Shown one piece after another: positions 30,832-41,359 of a stretch of 64,000 bases of DNA (its first letter is position 1; every line of letters begins with the position of its first letter). Below the pieces are notes generated by a model. The model searched no databases, had not been told where the DNA came from, and was given only the letters and a program-made list of their open reading frames with translations. The stretch comes from Haemaphysalis longicornis. Taxonomy: Eukaryota > Arthropoda > Arachnida > Ixodida > Ixodidae. The stretch lies in assembly GCA_013339765.2 (NCBI GenBank), contig CM023453.1, forward strand, positions 90,546,118-90,610,117, given 5' to 3'. The position numbers and the translations under genes are program-made.

Positions 30832-31027
30832 GTGAAGCAGGATCATAACAACTGGGATTAGCGCTTTAAAGAACAGGACACACTTAAGAAAAAACGGACA
30901 GGACGGGACAGGAAGCGCCAGTCCTGTCCGTTTTTTCTTACGTGTGTCCTGTTCTTTAAAGTGCTAATCCCAGTTGTTATGATCATGAGCCAACTAGCCC
31001 AGCAGCAAGTTTTATTGTGAAGCAGGA
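30832..31027. mobile_element. hairpin insertion with target-site duplications
   Basis: Arms 30841-30904 and 30921-30984 are reverse complements over 64 nt with two mismatches and a 16-nt loop. A short unique tail to about 31016 (GAGCCAACTAGCCCAGCAGC, then AAGTTTTATT) follows. GTGAAGCAGGA occurs at 30832-30842 and again at 31017-31027, so the hairpin and tail look like one insertion with a 9-11-bp duplication. That length suggests retroposition more than a short-TSD DNA transposon. It has no protein frame. Confidence 0.7.
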
Positions 31028-31848
31028 ATTGGGCGACACCGGGCGCTCTTGACGAGACGCGCGCTCTAACGATGTTACGTGATAATGTTTTGGGAATAAT
31101 TGGGGGAAGCAGCAGGAAGAGTATAGGTCGAGCGTCGTCGTTCACGCCATCTTCTGCCAGCAGCAGAGCGCCTATGGCATGTTTGTTTCTCAGAGATTGC
31201 TACGTCGCAATGTTTTATTCTGTTCATATACGGCGCAACTAAGAGCATAAACAGCCGTGCTGTTAAAAGTATTCTTTCCGTTTGACCTTGTTAGCGGTCA
31301 GGGCGGTGGGCCCTAGGTTATCTGAATCACTGCCCGGGTATTTACAATTTATTTTGCTGCAAATTTGGAGCAACTCAGCTTTTCAAGCCTTCTTTGTGGT
31401 TTTGAAATAAGATATGCTTCTGGTATTGGAAAAATAAAGTATTGGTGCCAGAAAAGAGAAAAACGTCTTTTTGAAAAATGTTTGCAAGAGTATAATTATA
31501 TAGATATGTACAACACGTGAGAAAATAGGCATATTTATTTGATACAGATACATCACATCAGAGAAACCAAATTTACTGAATTAGTGGTTTGGTGCACCTG
31601 CGTGCTTCTTACGAGAAAAATTGCGAGAAATTTAGGCGTTCATATAGTAAAGTGACTACGCTGTCCAAGACATCAGAAAGCCCGATATATACAGCATAAA
31701 AACTAATATCACCGAACTATGAACATTACGTTCTGAAATAAAGATGGTCGGAAGATCTGTTCATATGATTTCACAGCTATATAACTTCTGCATAATGACA
31801 CGAGAACTTTGCGAAGCATTCCTCAGAGTTATTATACTCTATAAATAT
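31028..31848. other. no gene or repeat recognised
   Basis: AT-rich intergenic DNA between the LINE/hairpin and Ty3 copy 2. Confidence 0.5.
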
Positions 31849-32272
31849 TGTCACGAAGCCAGGGACGACGCAGTTGTTTTGGAAAAGAAACAAGTTCATT
31901 GGAGCGAACTTGTGCTCCCCTAACAACTCAAAAGAATACATAGGCGGCGAAACAGTGGTCAACAAAGTGATGTGCGTCGGCGAACGTCGCAGAATCGAAT
32001 ACCCCGGCGCCTGCTCTGCCGGCTTTTTATCTTTCGGCACGCGTGGTTCTTGAACCGTCGATTCGCATCGAGAACATTGTAGATCCAAGAAGATTATTCC
32101 GGGCTGTTCACGTTAGATCGGAATGCTCTCCCTATCAGAACAGATAACACATGCAGCAAAGAAAGACAGAATGTAACACGCGCTTCCCTTGGCACAGAGA
32201 TAACACAGACCGGCGCAGCCAGGCGGTAAAAGCAAAACACAAATAAACAAACCCAATGCATGGTTCGCGGCA
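31849..32272 (-). repeat. 3' LTR of Ty3 copy 2
   Basis: 424 bp, the reverse complement of the family LTR, with many substitutions relative to copy 1 (for example CCAGGGACGACGCAG for the homologous end). A polypurine tract lies just inside it (32273-32295, plus-strand complement TTACCGCCCCTCT). Confidence 0.92.
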
Positions 32273-32347
32273 TTACCGCCCCTCTAAGAGTGCATCGACC
32301 CGATGCTAACATAAGAGACAGTCCGAACAAATAAAAATAAAAGTTCG

Positions 32348-33660
32348 TCATCGTCTGTAGAAAGGTTTTAAGCGAACCACGTGGACGACTTCGGGCCGTG
32401 TGTGTCGTCGTGATGTGCCGGAGTCACCATCGGGGATTACTTCGTAGGTAAGTTGGCCAACACGTCGTAGAATATTGTAGGGTCCGAAATACCGTAGCAG
32501 AAGTTTCTCGCTCAGTCCGCATCGTCGGATGGGAGTCCAAACCCACACACGATCCCCTGGGTGGTACTCGGCGGCTGGGCGTCGGAGGTTGTAGCGGCCG
32601 GCATCCACCACCTGCTGGTCCGTTATACGAACTCGAGCGAGCTGGCGGGCCTCCTCCGCACGCTGAAGGCATCCTTGGACGTCGGCGTTCAGGTCGTCGT
32701 CTTCTACGTGAGGCAGCATGGCGTCAAGCATTGTAGTCGGCAGTCTTCCGTAGACGAGCTCGAATGGTGTCATCTGCGTGGTTTCTTGGATAGCCGTGTT
32801 ACACGCAAACGTGACATACGGGAGCACTTCGTCCCAAGTCTTATGTTCAACGTCGACGTACATGGACAGCATATCCGCAATCGTCTTGTTAAACGTTCCG
32901 TTAGTCCGTTCGTTTGGGGGTGGTACGCCGTCGTTCTTCGGTGATCCGTGTTGCTGTAGCGTAAGATTCCTTGCATGAGCTCCGCAGTAAAGGCCGTTCC
33001 GCGGTCCGTGATGAGTGCTTCAGGGGCTCCATGTCGCAGCACAACTTGTCTTATGAAAAACTTGGCGACTTCTTGTGCAGTCCCCCTCGGAAGAGCGGTG
33101 GTCTCCGCGTAGCGCGTCATGTAGTCTGTTGCTACGACAATCCACTTGTTCTGGGATCGTGACGTAGGGAACGGGCCCAAAAGGTCCATTCCAATCTGTT
33201 GGAAGGGCCTTGATGGGACGGCGATCGGCTGCAGAAGTCCGGCGGATCTCGTCGGTGGCGTTTTTCGTCGCTGACAGTCACGGCAGCTCCGGACGTAATG
33301 GGTGAAGTCGGATGTAAGGCGGGGCCAGTAGTACTTCGCCTTGATTTTTCCAATTGTGCGGGCTGTGCCGAGATGTCCGGAAGACGGGTCGTCGTGGCAC
33401 GCTTCCAAAATGTCGTCACGAAGGTCTGCGGGGATGACAAGAAGGTAATTCGTTCTCGTTCCGGGTCTGAAAGTCGTCTTCACGAGGACGGAGTTTCTCA
33501 GGCTGAATGCTGGTAAGCTGCGTTTGAATGTTCTAGGTACGGTGACGTTGCATCCGTCGAGGTAGTCGATTATAACGCGTAAGTCAGGGTAGGCAGGCTG
33601 CTGGGCGGCTATGTCGCTCTCCGTCACGATTCCGAAGAACGCGCTGCTGCGAACCATGCA
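32348..33660 (-). pseudogene. Ty3 copy 2 integrase, frameshifted
   Basis: On the minus strand from about 33660, the frame starting SAFFGIVTESDIAAQQ runs through the HHCC domain (CHDDPSSGHLGTARTIGKIK, CRDCQRRK) and core motifs GMDLLGPFPTS and ITDRGTAF to NGLTERLTRR. There a frameshift near 32870 moves the reading to the frame 32872-32348 (MLSMYVDVEHK to VRLKPFYRR, with the GPY/F module FGPYNILRRV). All three catalytic carboxylates can be read, but in two frames. Without RT it cannot act alone. Confidence 0.88.
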
Positions 33661-33689
33661 TTGGGTTTGTTTATTTGTGTTTTGCTTTT
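33649..33689 (+). other. inverted LTR scrap at deletion junction
   Basis: GCGAACCATGCATTGGGTTT, then GTTTATTTGTG and TTTTGCTTTT, equals nucleotides 5 to about 45 of the family LTR, here in plus orientation inside a minus-strand element. It joins gag (at TTCAAAAGC, sharing AAAAGC with the scrap) to sequence just before integrase. Confidence 0.85.
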
Positions 33690-34052
33690 GAACTGAGCCC
33701 AGTTTGTCAAGGAGCTCTCGTGGTTCTCGAACCAATTGCGAGCCGAATCTTCCAAGTGAAAGAAAACATGCCGAAACGTTTCTGCGTCGTCCCACCTGTT
33801 GAATTTCCGGACGCGTTCCAGTTTCTCCCACCATTCTTCTGGGTCTTCTGCAGGGGCTCCTCGGAATGATGGCGGATCCCGTGGCTGCTGCAGAACGACG
33901 GGACGATCGGCTTGGTTGACCATGGTGCTGATTGCGACGTCTTTCTTCTTCGCTTTCTCCGGTAGCAGACCGAACTCGGTTGGTAAATCTTGCCGGTGGA
34001 GGCTGGCTCTTGTTGGACTGGTTTGGCGGCTTTCAGAGGTTGTAGTGGGCAT
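33690..34052 (-). pseudogene. Ty3 copy 2 gag, N-terminal part
   Basis: On the minus strand from 34052: MPTTTSESRQTSPTRASLHR through PSFRGAPAEDPEEWWEKLER to TNWAQFKS, colinear with the first ~122 residues of copy 1 Gag. It is cut by the deletion and runs into the inverted LTR scrap, giving a nonsense tail. A truncated capsid-like peptide is the most it could encode. Confidence 0.85.
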
Positions 34053-34081
34053 GAAGGGTGCTACCCAGCACCTCCACCAGA

Positions 34082-34710
34082 TGTCACGAAGCCAGGGACA
34101 ACGCAGTTGTTTTGGAAAAGAAACAATTTTATTGGAGCGAACTTGTGCTCCCCTAAAAACTCAAAAGAATACAGAGGCGGCGAAACAGTGGTCAACAAAG
34201 TGACGTGCGTCGGCGAACGTCGGAGAATCGAATACCCCGGCGTCTGCTCTGCCGGCTTTTTATCTTTCGGCACGCGTGGTTCTCGAACCGTCGATTCGCG
34301 TCGAGAACATTGTAGATCCAAGAAGATCATTCCGGGCTGTTCATGTTAGATTGGAATGCTCTCCCTATCAGAACAGATAACACATGCGGCACAGAAAGAA
34401 AGAATGTTAATTAATTGTGGGGTTTAACGCGCCGACGCAACGCAGGCGATGAGGCGCGCCGTAGTGGAGGGCTCCGGATTAATTTTGACCACCTGGGGAT
34501 CTTTATCGTGCGCCGAAATCTCGTACACACGGGCGTTTTTGCTTTTCGCCTCCATCAGAAAAGCGGCCGCCGCGGCCGGGAATCGAACCCGTGACCTTGA
34601 AGGAAAGAATGTAACACGCGCTTCCCTTGGCACAGAGATAACACAAACCGGCGCAGCCGGGCGGTAAAAGCAAAACACAAATAAACAAACCCAGTGCATG
34701 GTTCGCGGCA
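34082..34710 (-). repeat. 5' LTR of Ty3 copy 2, split by a SINE
   Basis: Its length (629 bp) exceeds the family LTR by 205 bp, exactly a 195-bp insertion plus a 10-bp target duplication (see 34408-34602). Other LTR landmarks are in order. Confidence 0.9.
34408..34602 (-). mobile_element. tRNA-derived SINE in Ty3 LTR
   Basis: Flanked by GAAAGAATGT at 34398-34407 and 34603-34612. On the minus strand it starts with a box-B-like GGGTTCGATTCCCGGCC, followed by GCTTTTCTGATGGAGGCG and AAAAGCAAAAACGCCCG, and ends CCACAATTAATTAA. Box A is missing, so it is 5' truncated. The relative at 38900-39081 confirms a family; from memory this is an abundant tick SINE. Confidence 0.85.
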
Positions 34711-35937
34711 ATATTATTCCACTGCTGTGTAAGTTCTACGTAATGAGGCGACAACTTTGTAAAACATTGCTTCTAGTCACTATTACGCTCTATGGCATGT
34801 AATATAGTTCCACAAACTTGTTCCGGTTTTCTTGCAAAAAAAACTGTGAAAAACTGTAAACTGTAAAGAACTGAAAGAAATCATATTGTTTCATTTATTT
34901 CCGGCAAAACAATGAACAATAAATTAGTACAAGTTTTCAATATGGTGATTTTATGGCAAATTTATGTCCCATAAAAGTGAGAACTTCACCCAAGCTTTGA
35001 CAGATGGCACAAATGCCATCTCTGGCCTTCACTGTTGCACCACGGTGTGGTTTTGCCGGGCCCAGTCTGGAAACACGTGCACTTCGAACACCAGCTGGAC
35101 AAGGATGTTGATGGAAAGAACTTCAACGGTGCCTCACACCATGTTGATCACGGTGACAGGGGCACCTGGAAAGTGCGAGCACATCATTTTCCCTAGAAGC
35201 TGAAGGTTGTTGGGATGTTGAACGGTGTTCACCTCAGGCCAGTAAAACGCGAATATTTTCGATCTCACTTTCCAAACATTCAATAGCACTCCCGACCTTC
35301 GAGAAGCCACAAAACAAATTCAGCAACACTTTGTTTCATATAACTGCGAAAAACCTAAAACATGACAAAAAGCAGTACAGTAACCTCGCCGCGTCGCTGT
35401 ATTTAGCCCATTGATTTCGGATCAGGGGATTCCTGAATTAGTACAGAAAGGAGCGCTAAAAAAGACAAAGGGCACAGAGGCAGCCGCTGCTATACTTTTG
35501 ATGCCTGTAAAGTCGACTCATGAGGTAAGTGGCCAGGCGCTCCGGCCTCTCGCGTGAAAAGATCATCCCCGCCGCTCGGTGTAGCGGCACAGCACTGCTG
35601 ACACTATGCTGCGGCCGTCGCCAATTCGCTGCGGCACGTTCGGGAGACAGCTTGTCTGGACGGAGGAATGCCGTGGGAATAACCCCTTTAAAAAAATTAC
35701 ACCATCTCCCCGAAGAGAACTATGTGGTGATGCAAAGCGTGGGGGTTCTGTGTAGGTTCCACACCGGAGTAGAACCGGAGCAGGTGGTGTCTCGCAGCAG
35801 ACTGAACGCCGCGCAGCGCGCGCACCTGCTTTTATACAGCTGGACGAGAGGAGAATGGAGGAGAGACGCGCATGCGCAGTAGGGGGGGGGGTGCGGATGG
35901 CACAACAACAAGGGTGGGACATAGCCCCGATCATGAG
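34711..35937. other. unassigned DNA, weak coding-like traces
   Basis: 34964-35220 gives short readable stretches in shifting frames without a family I can name. 35529-35934 is GC-richer with overlapping frames on both strands. Nothing is supported as a gene. Confidence 0.35.
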
Positions 35938-36300
35938 ATGGCTCCTGGATCGACAGTGTCGCCGGTGTCTTCCTGGGCTGGCACGAGACGATCACGCTTC
36001 CCCTTTAAGGGCTCCTGGAGCGACAGTGGTGTCTTCCTGAGCCGGCACAAGACGCGCCGAGCAGCGATAAGGAGAGCGGCGTTATCACAGCTGGTCAGGG
36101 CTCCTGGTGCGACAGTGTTGCCGGTGTCTCCCTGAGCCGGCACGAGACGAGCCGAGCAGCGAGGAGGAGCTGCGAGGAAGAGAGCGGCGTTATCACAGCT
36201 GGTTAGGACTCCTGGAGCGACAGTGTTGCCCGTGTCTTCCTGAGCCGGCACGAGACGAGCCGATCGGCGAGGAGGAGAGCGGTGTTATTACAGATGGCGT
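35938..36300 (+). repeat. four-copy tandem repeat, 70-110-bp spacing
   Basis: The core GCTCCTGGAGCGACAGTG followed by GTGTCTTCCTGAGCCGGCAC and GAGACGAGCCGA occurs at about 35940, 36010, 36100 and 36208, with indels between copies and a GGAGAGCGGCGTTATCACAG segment in three. Non-coding. Confidence 0.75.
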
Positions 36301-36389
36301 GGAGAGGGAGACCAGGTGGAGAGGTGCGGACGCTGGACGCTGACGGACGACGGAGGTTCGACTAAGAGATGCTTTGCATCTAAGATGCA

Positions 36390-37265
36390 GACAGCCCCAC
36401 CAAGTTCCGAGGATCGTTGACGTAGCGGGCAAAGAAGGGGTAATTACCGTCGTCTGACCGGACGGCAGCGGCGGCTTTACCGCGAGATCCCATTGTCGCG
36501 CCACCGTCGAAACGGCTTCACTCCCTGCCTTCGGAGGCATGTGTACTCGCGGCGGCGTGATTGCTCGCCCGCGCGCAAGCTTTTGACCCGAACGTGGTGG
36601 CGCCTTATTGAATATTCGACAAATGGCTGAGTGACAGCTGTCTACGTGAATTTGGCCCCTCCCTTACGCGTGCACTAAACCTGGGGGGGCGTTCCCGAGA
36701 GAGAGAGAGAGTAATACCGAGGTGTTATAAGGCAGAACTTGGCCGTTAAACAGCGTTCTTGTCTGAGCTCTCACCTAGGCAGTTCCCAGCGAGGCAGGAG
36801 TCTAGCCCATTGAAACTAGGTTGGTATTTGTGAGCTCCCTAAGCGAGAGATAAATTTGAGTATCGCGTTGGAGGTTTAGGGTGTAGCTGTGTACTGGGCA
36901 ACTAGACGGGTTTTGTGGCGGGAACAGAGTCCCGGTCGCCGTCGCTCGAGTGGTTTACGCACGCTCAGAGCATAGGAGAGTTCGACGGAGTTTGAGGCTC
37001 TGGAGTGATTTGTACGCACTGAGAGCTAGCGTCTAACTGAAGTTTGAAGTTTTTTTCTTTGCGTTACTCATGTATCCAGTTACTATAATGTAAATAGTTG
37101 TGTATAAACTCTTCGTTTCCCTTCATCAAATACAACCGCCTCAACTTCGCCAATTCGGTCGCCATCTCTGAGAACTTCAACACCATCGCCCTGCGAGCCT
37201 CCTGCCAAATCAACCGGAGCCCGGGCGACTGGGTTCCTGATTGACAATGGACTTCGGGGAAACGA
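36390..37265 (+). repeat. ~0.88-kb LTR-like repeat, copy A
   Basis: Direct-repeat partner of 41360-42260. It contains GTTATAAGGCAGAACTTGG (TATA-like), AGGCAGTTCCCAGCGAGGCA, AACTAGACGGGT, GTGGTTTACGCAC and a TGTAAATAGTTGTGTATAAA stretch, then CCTTCATCAAATAC and ACTTCGGGGAAACGAACATC at its end. A TATA-like box at 300 bp and a T/A-rich 3' part suggest a solo LTR, but I cannot fix TG/CA ends or a target duplication. Confidence 0.5.
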
Positions 37266-37271
37266 ACATCA

Positions 37272-38640
37272 AGATGATGGTTGGATATTTATGGCGCAAA
37301 CCCAGGTAGGGCAAAGTGCGCTAAAAGATTGGTTATATATGACGAATGAAGATATGAACTCTAAAATCACTCAAGGAAAAAATTAGAATCAGTGAAAGAC
37401 AATGAGGATGGCTGGTGTAAAAGGCCAGGGTGTGATAGCGCATGACATGAAATAAGGTGCAAAAAATACACGTGATAGGAAATGAGGTGTAAATTTTTGA
37501 CTTCGCTTAGAAACTTAAAAGTGCGCTGTAGAGGAATCATGGGATCATCCGCTAAACACAGTGCTGGGTGTAGTGAAATGAGTTGCCTGTTTAGTTGTGG
37601 GAAATGTTTGCGTCTTGTGTGAAGCGCTTTGCATGTAATTAGTATGTGAATTATGGATAGGCCCTCCCCACACCTTCTACACAAGGGTCTTGGAGATCCG
37701 GTAAGCAGATAGGAGTGCGTCGCGTGTGTGTGGCCCATCCGTAATCTATAGCTAGGGCATCTTCGATGAATCTGCTGTGTAAATCACTAATGTATCGTTC
37801 TAAGTCTGGTTTTACTAAGTGTAACGTCTTGTCTGCCTGTTTACTCCAGTTGGCTTGCCATGTTTTACGAAGGTGTTGTTTTATGTGTGGCTTCAGAGGT
37901 CGGTATAGGGTATTGTTGTTATGTCCATTGTATTTGTAACCGTAGCATTGGCGGCGATGCGATTCGCGGTCTCGTTCCCCGAGATTTTCGCATGGCCCAA
38001 CACAGGAACCAAACACAGGACTAATTTTTTTGCATATGCAGACATTATGGCACTAAAACTAGATTGACAATGTGGTTTTTTGTAGGTCTGTGTGATGATA
38101 ATGCACGCACAACGCTCAAAAAATCTGTAAAGATGACTGACTTATAAATTTTCTCGTTACGAACGTGCTGTAGGTTCAATAAAATGCCGTATGCCTCCGC
38201 TGAAAAGATAGTGGTGTGTACGCTCATGGTTCTGCAAGAAATAAAATTAGGACCATGAGTGCCACACGACACCATAGTTAAAGTTTTCGAGGCATCACTA
38301 CAAAATTCGGCACATCTATGTGTATCCTGCAGCGACAAGAAGTGCTGCAGAATCGGAGTTCTTGGGACGCTGTTTTTATCTATTTTAATAAATGATAAAT
38401 CACATGATACAAGCTGAAGTTGCCATGGTGGGTAAATGTCAGTAATTGATGATGTGTACAGTTTAAAAGGAAGATGGTGAGAGCCGATGCCTCCTCTCCC
38501 ACTGTGTGTGAGAAAGGCAGAGAAACAGATGGGCGAATAATAAAAAGTTTGGACAGGGGTGTATCTTTAAGAGCAGGAATAAACGGGTGACTATTTATTG
38601 ATGAGATCTTAAAAGCGTATAGTAACTCCATGTATATTCG
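37272..38640 (-). pseudogene. LINE ORF2 3' fragment with RNase H (copy 1 of 3)
   Basis: On the minus strand: a degenerate stretch (38631-38380), then an RNase H domain (38338-38045) with CSDASKTLTM (Asp), FSAEAYGILL (Glu) and IFTDFLSVVRAL (Asp). It continues DKTLHLVKPDLERY and YGWATHTRRTP (38016-37651) and LLTGSPRPLCRRCGEGLSII (37738-37367), the C-terminal Cys region of I/Jockey-type LINEs, and a 3' UTR ending at ATCATCTTG near 37272. It is 5' truncated and frameshifted several times. Same family as the 3' end at 3072. Confidence 0.75.
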
Positions 38641-38649
38641 TTGATGTTC

Positions 38650-39630
38650 TGATGATGATGTTTGAATGTTAATGGCACAAGGCCAACTAGGGCGAAAAGC
38701 GCCAAGAAAGTGTTTGGACGAATACGTGACAACTAAAATTTAGAGGGAACACAAATAAAATCAATTAAAGACTATTAGTATGGCTGGTCTACAGGGCCAG
38801 GGTGAGCACCAAGAGTGGTTAAAAGATACATAAGGTGGCTGGTGTATAGGACCAGTGGTAAAACTATGGGTGGTATGAGATGAGCTGTAAGAAGTGAACG
38901 TCCCGGCCACTGCAGCCGCTTTTCTGATGGAGGCGAAAAGCAAAAATGCCCGTTTGTACGAGATTTCGTCGCACGTTAAAGATTCCCAGTTGGTCAAAAT
39001 TTATCCGGAGTCCTCCACTACGGCGTGCCTCATCGCCTTCATTGCGTCGCCGCGTTACACCCTACAATCAATCAATGTAACAAGTGAACTTCTGACAGAA
39101 ACCTAAAGGTGCGCTGAACTGAAAACATGGCATCGTCTCCTAAAAAGTATGACAGATGTAATAGAATATGTTGTCTGTAGAGTTCTCTGAAGTGTTTGCG
39201 TCGTGTAATCTCGAGTACCTTGCATCGAATGACGAGCTGTATCACGGACAGGCCCTCCCCACACCTGCTACACAGGGGTGTTGGAGATCCTGTGAGCAGG
39301 TGCGAGTGCGTTACATGTGTATGGCCTACTCGTAACCTAGCTAAGGTTACTTCATTGTGCCTGTTGTGTGAGTCAGTAGTGTATTGTCCCAAGTGTGGTT
39401 TTATTACGTGTAGTTTGTTGTCGGTCTGTTCGCTCCAGTCTGCTTGTCAAGGCTTACAGAGTTGTCTGATGTGTAACTTGAGATCTGTGCAAGGCAGTGT
39501 TGTTATGTTTACTGTGTTTCGGAGTGCACAATTGGCGGCCATTGCATCCGCCAGTCAATTTCCGCCAATGCCAGAGTGGCCTGACACCCACCTCACAGTC
39601 ACCCCAAGGTTTGAAGAATAAGCTAGCATA
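38650..39630 (-). pseudogene. LINE ORF2 3' fragment (copy 2 of 3), SINE in 3' UTR
   Basis: Minus-strand frame 39392-39072 reads HNEVTLARLRVGHTHVTHSH, then LLTGSPTPLCSRCGEGLSVI and a FRFLSEVHLLH end. Upstream (39675-39454) traces of the preceding region remain. The 3' UTR (39130-39090 and 38891-38650) matches 4079-4250 and 3072-3231 and is interrupted by a SINE. It ends with GATGATGATG on the plus strand at 38650. Confidence 0.75.
38900..39081 (+). mobile_element. tRNA-derived SINE in LINE 3' UTR
   Basis: Flanked by AAGTGAAC at 38892-38899 and 39082-39089. It starts inside box B (TCCCGGCC), carries GCTTTTCTGATGGAGGCG and CTCCACTACGGCGTGCCTC, and ends ACAATCAATCAATGTAAC. The uninterrupted LINE UTR at 4160-4175 shows the empty site. 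Same family as 34408-34602. Confidence 0.85.
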
Positions 39631-39631
39631 A

Positions 39632-40220
39632 TTGATGATTGCTGGATGTGAATGGCGAAAGGTCAACTTGGGCAAAGAGCTCCAAATCTATGGTTATACA
39701 TGTGAGGTGAAACCGTAAACACTAAGATAAATCAGCAAAAACAAAAGTAAAATCTGAAAACGACAATGAACATGACTGGTGTATAGGGCCAGGGAGTAAT
39801 CATGCATGGTATAAAACTAGGTCCAAAAATTTAACTACTTCTAGATATTTCAAAACGCAGTTGATAGAAAACATTGGATCGTCAGACAGGAAAAACGCTG
39901 GGTGTAGTGGGACGTGTAGTCTGTATACTTGTAGGAAGTGTTTGCGTCGAGTTGTGCGAGGTGCTTTGCATTGAATGAGTAGGTGAACTACGGATAGGGC
40001 TTTCCACACCTGGCACACAGAGGTCTTGAAGATACCATGAGGAGATACGAGTGTGTGACATGTGTGTGCCCTACCCTATCCGTAACCTAGCAAGGGCAAC
40101 TTCTGTGTATCTGTTGCGTGTGTCAGTGGTGTAAGGTCCCAAGCGTGGTTTTATAACGTGTACCTTAATTGTTATCTGTCTGTTCACTTCAGTGTGTTCG
40201 CCATCGGTAGCGAAATTGGT
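39632..40220 (-). pseudogene. LINE ORF2 3' fragment (copy 3 of 3)
   Basis: Minus-strand frame 40018-39800 reads ALSVVHLLIQCKAPRTTRRK and LSDDPMFSINCVLKYLEVVK, the same C-terminal region as the two neighbouring fragments. The 3' UTR runs to ATCATCAATT near 39632. The upstream edge near 40220 is uncertain. Confidence 0.65.
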
Positions 40221-41248
40221 GTCTGATGTGTAGTACACATGCTATAGTGCAGCGCAAAAAGATGTTTGGAAAACGTACGCCAGCTAAAAAATTCTCATGA
40301 GAGGAAGAGTGTGGGGTACGAAAAAAAAACATTGAAAATAGGCCAATTTACGACAAGCCAGACTTGGCAGGAATGAAATTACAGTAATTAAATTAAATTT
40401 TGCTATAATGATTAATGTAATGAATTACTTGTGAGGGTTTGTTAGTAATCTAATAAATTACTTCAGCCCAGTAATTTCATAGAAATTACTCATTACTTTC
40501 CCAGTTACTTTTGACTGCAGCTCCATTGGGGTGCAGACACGGGAAGCATGAGGGGAGTTACGGTTTTCATTAGTTTCACAATTCAGCTCTGATAGAACGG
40601 TTGAGTGGCGGTGAAAATAACACAAGCAAAACAAGCATCAAGATGAAAATAATTTTATTCGCAGAAAATGAAACCCGCTGCTAAGCTAAGCTAATAAATT
40701 TTGAGGGGGAAAAGAAAGGGAAAAAGGACCTGAAACTGTCTGGCGGGGGATCCCGACACCTTATCAGGCCCAAAGTCGCTACCAAAACACGAAAATAAAC
40801 GACTATGTATCTTCTTTTGTTTTTTCAGGTGAACTACGCAACCATGTGTCACCCGCGACCTGTGTGAAATTCTGGATGGTCAAACGGGCTTCACTTAGAT
40901 GTCGAACTGTCGCAATGCGAAAGCAATGAAACCCCCGCAAAAAGGTATTTTTACTTGTTGAATCAAGAAAGTGCACAAGAAAAAACTGGGCACGTATCCA
41001 TTTTTGTTGCCGTAAATATCGTTAAACGACGATAGAGGAGGCGGCCTTTTGGACTTCCACCCACCACCTGCGCTGAGTCCTGTACTAGCGCCTGTGGAAC
41101 GTGCCTCTAACGTGCCTGGGTAGATATGGGTGAGCTCTAATTGGAATAGCAACGCCACCGCCACGTCGGGCTTCGAGGCGTTATGATTGTCAGGGCAACG
41201 ACTGGAGAAGGCGCAACTCCGGTGGGAAGAGCTACGAGGAGAGGACGG
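40221..41248. other. no gene recognised
   Basis: AT-rich with TAATTA-rich segments (40380-40500), then ordinary intergenic DNA. Confidence 0.45.
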
Positions 41249-41258
41249 ACAGACAGAC

Positions 41259-41333
<75 letters not shown>

Positions 41334-41335
41334 GG
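41249..41335. repeat. (GACA)n microsatellite
   Basis: About twenty GACA units. It abuts the left side of the LTR-like repeat copy B. Predicted CLSV-type peptides are artefacts. Confidence 0.95.
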
Positions 41336-41359
41336 TCAAAATTTTTCGTTTGAGTATTC

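Larger units (their letters stand above)
31849..34710 (-). mobile_element. Ty3/Gypsy LTR retrotransposon, internally deleted (copy 2)
   Basis: Minus-strand copy of the 12599-18611 family. LTRs are 31849-32272 (3') and 34082-34710 (5', enlarged by a SINE). ATAT flanks both ends (31845-31848 and 34711-34714), a clean 4-bp target duplication. The interior keeps the gag start and most of integrase. Everything between (rest of gag, protease, RT, RNase H) is deleted, and a ~41-bp inverted scrap of LTR lies at the junction (33649-33689). Confidence 0.93.

Noticed and set aside
34964..35220. Domesticated transposase exon
   Set aside because: Short readable stretches in several frames but no recognisable signature or splice sites.
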